Both the position numbers and the translations under genes were made by a program. From assembly GCA_963757945.1 (NCBI GenBank), contig CAVWTN010000001.1, forward strand, positions 558,001 through 622,000: a stretch of 64,000 nt of DNA. Direction: 5' to 3'. A model generated the notes under the pieces. It saw only the letters and a list, made by a program, of their open reading frames with translations. It had not been told where the DNA came from and ran no database searches. Below are positions 19,701 to 26,098 of this stretch, one piece after another. This stretch comes from CAVWTN01 sp963757945. GTDB taxonomy: Bacteria; Vulcanimicrobiota; Vulcanimicrobiia; Vulcanimicrobiales; Vulcanimicrobiaceae. Numbering within the stretch: the first letter of the stretch is position 1; every line of letters starts with the position of its first letter.

Positions 19701-20125
19701 AGGCCCTCCCGCGCCCGGCTCAGATGAAAGCGCCGCTGCGGGAGCCGCCCGAGGGCGAGCTCGAGCGGGCGATCGCCGAGATCTGGTCGAGCCTGCTCGA
19801 ACGGACCGATTTCGAGCGGAACGAGAGCTTCTTCAATGCGGGCGGCCACTCGCTGCTCGCGATGAGGGCCTTGGCTCGCATGAACGGCACGCTCGGCGCC
19901 TCCCTTTCGCTCGCGGAATTCTTCAAGGAACCGACGATCGCGGCACTCGCCGCCCTCATCGCGCGTGCGCACGCCGCGGGGATTGCGCCCACCTCCGCGA
20001 CCGACGATCCGATCGAGGAACACGTCGACCCCGCTGAACTGGCGGAGATCCGCGCCGAACTCGAAGGCCTCGGCGACGAGGAGATCGATGCGCTGCTGCG
20101 GCGGGCGCTCGGCGGCGAAGCCTAG
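16769..20125 (+). CDS. Nonribosomal peptide synthetase 1 (C-A-T)
   Basis: This 1118-residue protein is a complete elongation module. The condensation domain spans about residues 35-460, with catalytic motif HHLIQDG at 164-170. The adenylation domain spans about 485-970, with YTSGSTGRPKG starting at 639, GPTETTIHST, YRTGDRAR and the C-terminal Lys in KTASGKIDYK. The carrier domain has its phosphopantetheine Ser at 1028 (GGHSLLAM). The C-terminus is an acidic helical tail that may be a docking segment. Reading pocket positions by eye gives D-V-W-G-F-A-L-I-H-K, which I cannot match to a known substrate with confidence. The start is a GTG at 16769. The module starts with C rather than A-T, so it may accept an acyl starter. 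Confidence 0.95.
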   Translation: MDRTERRPLSRPLAQRLWGDPRGELPPLVPQPRQETYPLTAAQEQIWVTERLVPGRPVYNVCQAYAIDGEVDPAVLRAALAEVARRHESVRTGFFEVAGRPVMRVEAAATPALAEIDLRERPGDLQAHLDAEARVPFDLSRAPLLRATLYHLGPARYALLVVSHHLIQDGASRGIIGRDLGRAYDWIAGGTPFETPALGFGDFARWQRGILEGEALEKQRRFWQAALATPRACAELPADRARGPADQHRGERYRYTIDAGTFEALRALGRASGASTFMTLAAAYMALVFRYSGEPDVLVGFPTAGRMVPQTAGLAGCFVNTLALRADLSDDPSFRVHLERVRDFALGAYDNQDLPFNSIVEDLRVERSRARPALFSTMISLVERDRPTLAISGLGVTPLEINPGSAISDMTLELRETAAGLSARFEYNSDLFDQSTVERLARHFEALMRAVASQPGLAISRVPLLDGAERSAVLALGNGDFSGPALERAFHELFEEQAAREPARLALEFGDERLDYRTLNARANALARRLIGEGVAPGATVGLFLDRSVELIVALLGILKAGAAFLPLDPTLPAERLRFMLEETAAAPVVTRRREAAGLAGIGAPLLLLDGEGTGAEPAADPVNPGLRVALDDLAYVLYTSGSTGRPKGVLIPQRAFVNHMLWMRDAGLVTPADRVLQKTPIGFDVALWECFAPLLAGACIVLAQPLVHRDSAALVATIVERAISVTGFVPAMLRFVVEEPRFPEARSLRSVFSAGEALPLELAQRLAARSQAELYNLYGPTETTIHSTAWRVERGTERIAIGRPIARTRAYVLEPSGEPAPLGVAGELCIGGDGVALGYLARPELTLAAFVDDPFAGAGARYYRTGDRARLRPDGNIEYLGRRDRQVKIRGQRIELGEVEAVLAAQPGVAEAAVVIHDLGASGPVLAAYLALRAGPPPAARELRARAAELLPDAMLPAFWTELPSLPKTASGKIDYKALPRPAQMKAPLREPPEGELERAIAEIWSSLLERTDFERNESFFNAGGHSLLAMRALARMNGTLGASLSLAEFFKEPTIAALAALIARAHAAGIAPTSATDDPIEEHVDPAELAEIRAELEGLGDEEIDALLRRALGGEA

Positions 20126-20149
20126 CGCAGCTGGGACTAGGCGCGCCTA
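20120..20149. promoter_or_regulatory. Overlapping inverted repeats after NRPS 1
   Basis: The stop region of NRPS 1 holds GCCTAG (20120-20125) and CTAGGC (20137-20142), able to form a 6-bp stem. This is followed by the perfect 12-bp palindrome TAGGCGCGCCTA (20138-20149). There is no T-run, so it is a weak candidate terminator. It could instead be an operator ahead of NRPS 2, which starts 55 bases later. Confidence 0.35.
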
Positions 20150-20203
20150 ACCCCCGGGACTTCGGCCTCTCGTGGGCTCCGCTGGTGGGACCTACCATCG
20201 TAA

Positions 20204-23200
20204 ATGATGCACTCCCTCACTGCGGATTATCCGACTTCGTTCTCGCAAGAGCGCGTCTGGGTGCTGCAGCACCTGGATCCGGCCGGCCGCGCGTACCAAT
20301 TTCAGGCCACGCTCACCTTTGACGGCCGCCTCGACATCGGCGCGCTCGAACGGAGCCTGCGCACGCTCGTGGCGCGGCACGAGATCTTCCGCACGACCTT
20401 CCCGTCGCTCGAGGGGCGCCCGGTTCAGCGGGTCCACGCCGAGGCTCCCTGCCCGCTCCCGCTGCTGGACCTTTCGAATCTGCCGGAAGCCGAAGCCGAG
20501 GCGCGGCTCGCCGTCGCGATCGAAGAGGAGCTGGCGCGGCCGTTCGACATCGAGCAGCTCCCGCTCGCCCGCTGGTCGCTCGTGCGCATGCGCTCGGACC
20601 GGCACGTGCTCACGCACGTCGAGCATCACATCGTTCACGACGGCTGGTCGTTCTACGTGTTTCTTGACGAGCTCGCCGCCTGCTATCGCGCGTTCGCGAA
20701 CGGCGGCGCTCCGGCGCTCCCGCCGATTCCGGCGTCGTTCGGTCAGGTCGCGGCGCGCCAGCGCGAGGAGGCCGCGAACGGCGGATTCGAAAGCCAACTC
20801 GACTTCTGGCGCACGCGCTTGGCCGGAGCGCCGCCGCCGCTACAGTTGCCGGCGGATCGCGCTCGACCGGCCGTTCAATCGTACAACGGCGCGTCGCTCT
20901 GGACCGAGCTTGCGCCGCCGCTCCGCGACGAGCTGGCCGCGCTGGGCCGCCAGGCCGGTTGCACCCCGTTTATGACGCTGTTCGCCGCATTCGCGACGCT
21001 CTTGCACCGCTACACGGGCGAGCGCGACCTCTGCGTCGGAACCGGGGTCGCGGCGCGCGGGCCCCAGACGGAGCTGGCGATCGGCATGCTCGTCAACAAC
21101 GTCACGCTGCGCTGCGATCTCTCAGGCGATCCCTCGTTCGCCGAACTGCTCGGGCGCGTGCGCTCGACGACGCTCGACGCCTACGAACATCAAGAGGTCC
21201 CCTTCGACCGCGTGGTGGATGCCGTCCGTCCGGTGCGCGACCGCTCCATCCATCCGCTCTACTCGGTGATGTTCAGCTTCCACGACAGCCCGGCGCCGGA
21301 TTTGACGGTTCCGAACGCGACGGTCACGCTGCGTCAAGGGCTCGACAACGACACGGCCAAATTCGATCTCAACGTCATCGGGATGCCGCACCCCGGCGGC
21401 TTGAGGCTGCGCTGGGAGTACAATCGCGACATCTTCGACCGCGAGACGATCGAGGCGCTCGCCGCGCACTATCACCGCCTGCTCGAAGCCGCCGCGGACG
21501 AACCGGAACGCCGCATCTCCCGTCTGCCCTTGATGAGCGAGGCCGAACGCCGCACCGTCCTGGCGCTGCGCGGCAAACGCGCGCCCTACGAACGGGATGC
21601 CTCGATCGACCAACTCTTCGCGCGCCAAGCCGCGCGCACGCCGGACGCCGTCGCGCTGGAGGACGAACGCGCGAGCCTGACCTACGCCGAACTCGATGCG
21701 CGCGCGAACCGGCTCGCCGGCCACCTGCGCGCGCTCGGCGTCGCTACGGAGACGCCGGTCGCCATCGCGCTCGAGCGCGGCGTCGCGCTCCCCGTCGCCG
21801 TGCTCGCGATCCTCAAAGCCGGCGGCGCGTTCGTTCCGCTCGATCCGAGTTACCCGCGCGAGCGTCTCGCGTTCATGCTGCAGGATTCCGGCGCGCGCCA
21901 CATCGTGACCGAGCGCGCGCTGCGCGATCGCTTGCCCGTGGACGGCGCGTTCGTCGTCAGCCTCGACGAGGACGCCGCCGCGATCGCGGCCGCTCCGAAC
22001 TCCCCGCCCATCTCCGCGAACGGGCCCGATTCGCTTGCCTACGTCATGTACACGTCCGGATCGACCGGCACGCCGAAGGGCGTCGCCGTCGTGCACCGCG
22101 GCGTCGTGCGCCTGGTGCGCGGCAACGATTTCAGCGAGATCGCGCCGGACGACGTGTTCCTGCAACTCGCGCCCCTGAGCTTCGATGCCTCGACGTTCGA
22201 ACTGTGGGCGCCGCTGCTCAACGGCGCGCGCCTCGCGCTCGCTCCGCCGGGCTCACGCGGCCTCGACGAGCTCGGGCCGGTGCTCGAGCGGCATCACGTC
22301 ACGACGCTCTGGCTGACGGCGGCGTTGTTCCATCACGTCGTCGACCTCAAGCTCGAGGCGCTGGCGGGCGTTCGGCGCCTCATCGCCGGCGGCGACGTCG
22401 TTTCGCCCGATCACGCGCGCCGTTTCCTCGAGCGTTTCCCGCACGCGCAACTCGTCAACGGCTACGGTCCGACGGAGAACACGACGTTCAGCTGCTGTTA
22501 CAGCGTGCCGTCGGCCGAGGGGATCGGCCCGAATCTGCCGATCGGGCGGCCGATCGCGAACTCGACCGCCTGCGTGCTCGATCCCTTGGGCCAGCCCCAA
22601 CCGTTCGGCGTGCCGGGCGAACTGTACGTCGGCGGCGACGGCCTCGCGCGCGGCTACCTGAACGCGCCGCAGCTCACCGCGGAACGCTTCGTTCCCGATC
22701 CCTTCGACGACGACCCGAGCGCCCGGCTCTATCGCACGGGCGATCGCGTCCGCCTGCGCCGGGATGGGAACCTCGAATTCCTCGGGCGCCTGGACGCCCA
22801 GGTCAAGATCCGCGGATTCCGCATCGAGCCGGGCGAGATCGAAGCGGTGCTGCGCGCGCACCCGAACGTGCTCGAAGCCGCCGTCACCGTCGTCGAGGAG
22901 CGCGGCGGCCGCGCGCTCGCGGCCTACGTGCAAGCGGCGCCGGGCGAGCCGCCCGGCGAGCCGGAGCTGCGCGCCTACCTGCGCGCGAAACTCCCCGAAT
23001 ACATGGTGCCCGGCCGCATCGCGATCCTCGCGGACCTTCCCGCGCACCCGAGCGGCAAGCTCGATCGCAAGGCCCTGCCGCCGATCGCGCCCGCCGCGCC
23101 GGCCGCGGGCGACGGGCGCCCGCGGAGCCCGACCGAGACGATCCTCGCCGGACTGCTCGGCGAATTGCTCGGCCGCGAGCCGGGCCGTGACGACGACATC

Positions 23201-23434
23201 TTCGCCCTGGGCGCGCATTCGCTTCACGCGATGCGGATCGTCGCCCGCATCGCGCAACGGTTCGGCGTGGAGCTCGCGCTGCGCGATCTGTTCGAGTTTC
23301 CCACGGTCGCGCAACTGGCCCGCAAGATCGACGGCGCGCCGCGCACACCGGGCGCGATCCGCATCGAACGAGCGGGCGGGCGCGCGGCCGCGACGCTTTC
23401 GGCGCTCGCCGGCCGCCTCGGCAAACGGACGTAG
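20204..23434 (+). CDS. Nonribosomal peptide synthetase 2 (C-A-T)
   Basis: This 1076-residue protein is a second complete module. The C domain (about residues 8-430) has HHIVHDG starting at His141. The A domain (about 450-930) has YTSGSTGTPKG at 616, GPTENTTFS and YRTGDRVRLR. The carrier Ser is 1006 (GAHSLHAM), and the protein ends in a short basic tail (LGKRT). The pocket read by eye is D-A-F-W-I-G-G-F-S-K, close to the valine code DAFWIGGTFK of gramicidin-type modules, so a branched aliphatic substrate is likely. Two adjacent ATGs (20204 and 20207) could serve as start. Its second half is almost identical in DNA to NRPS 3. Confidence 0.95.
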   Translation: MMHSLTADYPTSFSQERVWVLQHLDPAGRAYQFQATLTFDGRLDIGALERSLRTLVARHEIFRTTFPSLEGRPVQRVHAEAPCPLPLLDLSNLPEAEAEARLAVAIEEELARPFDIEQLPLARWSLVRMRSDRHVLTHVEHHIVHDGWSFYVFLDELAACYRAFANGGAPALPPIPASFGQVAARQREEAANGGFESQLDFWRTRLAGAPPPLQLPADRARPAVQSYNGASLWTELAPPLRDELAALGRQAGCTPFMTLFAAFATLLHRYTGERDLCVGTGVAARGPQTELAIGMLVNNVTLRCDLSGDPSFAELLGRVRSTTLDAYEHQEVPFDRVVDAVRPVRDRSIHPLYSVMFSFHDSPAPDLTVPNATVTLRQGLDNDTAKFDLNVIGMPHPGGLRLRWEYNRDIFDRETIEALAAHYHRLLEAAADEPERRISRLPLMSEAERRTVLALRGKRAPYERDASIDQLFARQAARTPDAVALEDERASLTYAELDARANRLAGHLRALGVATETPVAIALERGVALPVAVLAILKAGGAFVPLDPSYPRERLAFMLQDSGARHIVTERALRDRLPVDGAFVVSLDEDAAAIAAAPNSPPISANGPDSLAYVMYTSGSTGTPKGVAVVHRGVVRLVRGNDFSEIAPDDVFLQLAPLSFDASTFELWAPLLNGARLALAPPGSRGLDELGPVLERHHVTTLWLTAALFHHVVDLKLEALAGVRRLIAGGDVVSPDHARRFLERFPHAQLVNGYGPTENTTFSCCYSVPSAEGIGPNLPIGRPIANSTACVLDPLGQPQPFGVPGELYVGGDGLARGYLNAPQLTAERFVPDPFDDDPSARLYRTGDRVRLRRDGNLEFLGRLDAQVKIRGFRIEPGEIEAVLRAHPNVLEAAVTVVEERGGRALAAYVQAAPGEPPGEPELRAYLRAKLPEYMVPGRIAILADLPAHPSGKLDRKALPPIAPAAPAAGDGRPRSPTETILAGLLGELLGREPGRDDDIFALGAHSLHAMRIVARIAQRFGVELALRDLFEFPTVAQLARKIDGAPRTPGAIRIERAGGRAAATLSALAGRLGKRT
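21588..22165 (+). repeat. Tandem duplication, copy 1 (A-domain N-terminal part of NRPS 2)
   Basis: This stretch matches 24221-24798 at a constant offset of 2633 bases, with only scattered single-base differences. It encodes the start of the A domain up to just before the substrate-binding motif. Similarity continues to the end of both genes, but with a more diverged patch around 22170-22500. Confidence 0.9.
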
Positions 23435-23442
23435 GCGCGGCG

Positions 23443-26073
23443 ATGCTCGACACCTTCGACGCGGAGCTCGAATATTGGCGCGCGCGCTTGGCCGGAGCGC
23501 CGCCCGCGTTGCAATTGCCCGCCGATCGGCCTCGAGCGGCCGCTCGATCCTACGAGGGCGCCGTCGTTTCGAGCGAGCTTGCGCAGCCGCTCACCGGCGC
23601 CGTCGAAGCGCTCGGCAAGCGGACCGGCTGTACGCCGTTCGTGACTCACCTTGCCGCATTCGCGACGCTCCTGCACCGTTACACCGGAGAAACGGACCTC
23701 TGCGTCGGGACCGCGGCCGGCCCGAACAACAGCGTCGCGCTGCGCTGCGATCTCTCCGGCGATCCCCCATTCGTGGACGTGCTCGAGCGCGTGCAATCGA
23801 CGGCGCTCGGTGCATTCGCAAACCGCCGCGTGCCTTTCGAGCGCGTCGCGGAGTCCGTCGCCGCCGTTCGCGATCCCGCCGTCCACGCGCTCTATTCGGT
23901 GGCGTTCAATCTGCACGACGATCCGGCGCCGAACCTGACGGATCCGCCGGGAAGCGCGACCGCGACGAGCCGGTCAGGCGATTTAGCGGCGAACGTCGAT
24001 CTCGAGGTCGTCGGGACGCTGCACCCCGGCGGCTTGACGCTGCGCTGGGAGTACAACCGCGGCATCTTCGACCACGAGACGATCGCGGCGCTCGCCGGGC
24101 ATTATCGCCGCTTGCTCGAAGCCGTCGCCGGCGAGCCGGAACGCCGCATCTCGCGCCTGCCGCTCATGAGCGAGGCCGAGCGCCGTGCGGTTTTGGCGAT
24201 GCGCGGCAAGCGCGCGCCCTACGAACGGGATGCCTCGATCGACCAACTCTTCGCGCGCCAAGCCGCGCGCACGCCGGACGCCGTCGCGCTCGAGGACGAA
24301 CGCGCGAGCCTGACCTACGCCGAACTCGATGCGCGCGCGAACCGGCTCGCCGGCCACCTGCGCGCGCTCGGCGTCGCTACGGAGACGCCGGTCGCCATCG
24401 CGCTCGAGCGCGGCGTCGCGCTCCCCGTCGCCGTGCTCGCGATCCTCAAAGCCGGCGGCGCGTACGTTCCGCTCGATCCGAGTTACCCGCGCGAGCGTCT
24501 CGCGTTCATGCTGCAGGATTCCGGCGCGCGCCACATCGTGACCGAGCGCGCGCTGCGCGATCGTTTGCCCGTGGACGGCGCGCGCGTCGTCAGCCTCGAC
24601 GAGGACGCCGCCGCGATCGCGGCCGCTCCGAGCGCCGCCCCCATCTCCGCGAACGGGCCCGATTCGCTTGCCTACGTCATGTACACGTCCGGATCGACCG
24701 GCACGCCGAAGGGCGTCGCCGTCGTGCACCGCGGCGTCGTGCGCCTGGTGCGCGGCAGCGATTTCAGCGAGATCGCGCCGGACGACGTGTTCTTGCAACT
24801 CGGCCCCTTGGGCTTCGATGCCTCCACATTCGAGCTGTGGGCGCCGTTGCTCAACGGCGCGCGCCTCGCGCTCGCCCCGCCCGGTCCGCGCGGCTTCAGC
24901 GAGCTGGGGCCGGCGCTCGAGCGTCATCGCGTCACGACGCTCGTTCTGACGCCGGCGCTGTTTCATCAGATGATCGACCTCAAGCTCGAGGCGCTGGCGG
25001 GCGTTCGGCGCCTCATCGCCGGCGGCGATGTCGTTTCGCCGGATCACGCGCGCCGGTTCCTCGAGCGTTTCCCGCACGCGCAGCTCGTCAACGCCTATGG
25101 TCCGACGGAGAACACGACCGTCAGTACCTGCTACAACGTGCCGTCGGCCGAGGGGATCGGCCCGAATCTGCCGATCGGGCGGCCGATCGCGAACTCGACC
25201 GCCTGCGTGCTCGACGCGCGCCGGCAACCCCAGCCGTTCGGCGTGCCGGGCGAACTGTATGTCGGCGGAGACGGCCTCGCGCGCGGCTACCTGAACGCGC
25301 CGCAGCTCACCGCGGAACGCTTCGTTCCCGATCCCTTCGACGACGACCCGAGCGCCCGGCTCTATCGCACGGGCGATCGCGTCCGCCTGCGCCGGGATGG
25401 GAACCTCGAGTTCCTCGGGCGCCTGGACGCCCAGGTCAAGATCCGCGGATTCCGCATCGAGCCGGGCGAGATCGAAGCGGTGCTGCGCGCGCACCCGAAC
25501 GTGCTCGAAGCTGCCGTCACCACCGTCGAGGAGCGCGGCGACCGCGCGCTCGCGGCCTACGTGCAACCGGCACCGGGCGAGCCGCCCGGCGAGCCCGAGC
25601 TGCGCGCCTACCTGCGCGCGAAACTCCCCGAGCACATGGTGCCGGGCCGCATCGCGATCCTCGCGGTACTCCCCGCGCACCCGAGCGGCAAGCTCGATCG
25701 CAAGGCCTTGCCGCCGATCGCCGCGCCCGCAGCGCCGGCCGCGGGCGACGGGCGCCCGCAGAGCCCGACCGAGACGATCCTCGCCGGACTGCTCGGCGAA
25801 TTGCTCGGCCGCACCGCGATCCGCCGTGACGACGATATCTTCGCCCTGGGCGCGCATTCGCTGCTCGCGATGCGGATCGTCGCCCGCATCGCGCAACGCT
25901 TCGGCGTCGAACTCGTGCTGCGCGATCTGTTCGACCATCCGACGATCGCGCAACTGGCCGCCAAACTCGATGCCGCGCCGCGCACGCCGGATGCACCCGG
26001 CGTCGCGCGAGCGAGCGGGCGCGGGGCGCCGACGCTCGAAGCACTGGTCGAACGCCTCGGCAAGCGACGCTGA
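23443..26073 (+). CDS. Nonribosomal peptide synthetase 3 (truncated C, then A-T)
   Basis: This 876-residue protein begins inside a condensation domain. Its first residues (LEYWRARLAGAPPALQLPAD) align with about residue 200 of NRPS 2, so the N-lobe with the HHxxxDG active site is absent. The C-lobe is also shortened near GTAAGPNNSVALRCDL. The A domain is intact (YTSGSTGTPKG at 414, GPTENTTVS, YRTGDRVRLR), as is the carrier domain (Ser806, GAHSLLAM). The pocket read by eye is D-A-F-V-I-G-A-V-S-K, suggesting a hydrophobic residue. The ATG is eight bases after the NRPS 2 stop. NRPS 2 ends with its own carrier domain, so this is not a frameshifted continuation of it. Confidence 0.92.
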   Translation: MLDTFDAELEYWRARLAGAPPALQLPADRPRAAARSYEGAVVSSELAQPLTGAVEALGKRTGCTPFVTHLAAFATLLHRYTGETDLCVGTAAGPNNSVALRCDLSGDPPFVDVLERVQSTALGAFANRRVPFERVAESVAAVRDPAVHALYSVAFNLHDDPAPNLTDPPGSATATSRSGDLAANVDLEVVGTLHPGGLTLRWEYNRGIFDHETIAALAGHYRRLLEAVAGEPERRISRLPLMSEAERRAVLAMRGKRAPYERDASIDQLFARQAARTPDAVALEDERASLTYAELDARANRLAGHLRALGVATETPVAIALERGVALPVAVLAILKAGGAYVPLDPSYPRERLAFMLQDSGARHIVTERALRDRLPVDGARVVSLDEDAAAIAAAPSAAPISANGPDSLAYVMYTSGSTGTPKGVAVVHRGVVRLVRGSDFSEIAPDDVFLQLGPLGFDASTFELWAPLLNGARLALAPPGPRGFSELGPALERHRVTTLVLTPALFHQMIDLKLEALAGVRRLIAGGDVVSPDHARRFLERFPHAQLVNAYGPTENTTVSTCYNVPSAEGIGPNLPIGRPIANSTACVLDARRQPQPFGVPGELYVGGDGLARGYLNAPQLTAERFVPDPFDDDPSARLYRTGDRVRLRRDGNLEFLGRLDAQVKIRGFRIEPGEIEAVLRAHPNVLEAAVTTVEERGDRALAAYVQPAPGEPPGEPELRAYLRAKLPEHMVPGRIAILAVLPAHPSGKLDRKALPPIAAPAAPAAGDGRPQSPTETILAGLLGELLGRTAIRRDDDIFALGAHSLLAMRIVARIAQRFGVELVLRDLFDHPTIAQLAAKLDAAPRTPDAPGVARASGRGAPTLEALVERLGKRR
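24221..24798 (+). repeat. Tandem duplication, copy 2 (A-domain N-terminal part of NRPS 3)
   Basis: This is the partner of 21588-22165, with the same order and very few substitutions. The near identity at synonymous sites indicates recent duplication or ongoing gene conversion between NRPS 2 and NRPS 3. Confidence 0.9.
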
Positions 26074-26098
26074 CGGCCGGGAGAGGTCGACCATCATC

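Noticed and set aside
17282..20023. 913-residue open frame on the minus strand opposite NRPS 1
   Set aside because: Its translation is Arg/Glu-rich with no motifs, typical of an antisense frame in high-GC DNA.
23400..23460. Frameshift joining NRPS 2 and NRPS 3 into one gene
   Set aside because: NRPS 2 has its own carrier domain and a C-terminal tail like that of NRPS 3, and the missing N-lobe is not found in any frame between them.
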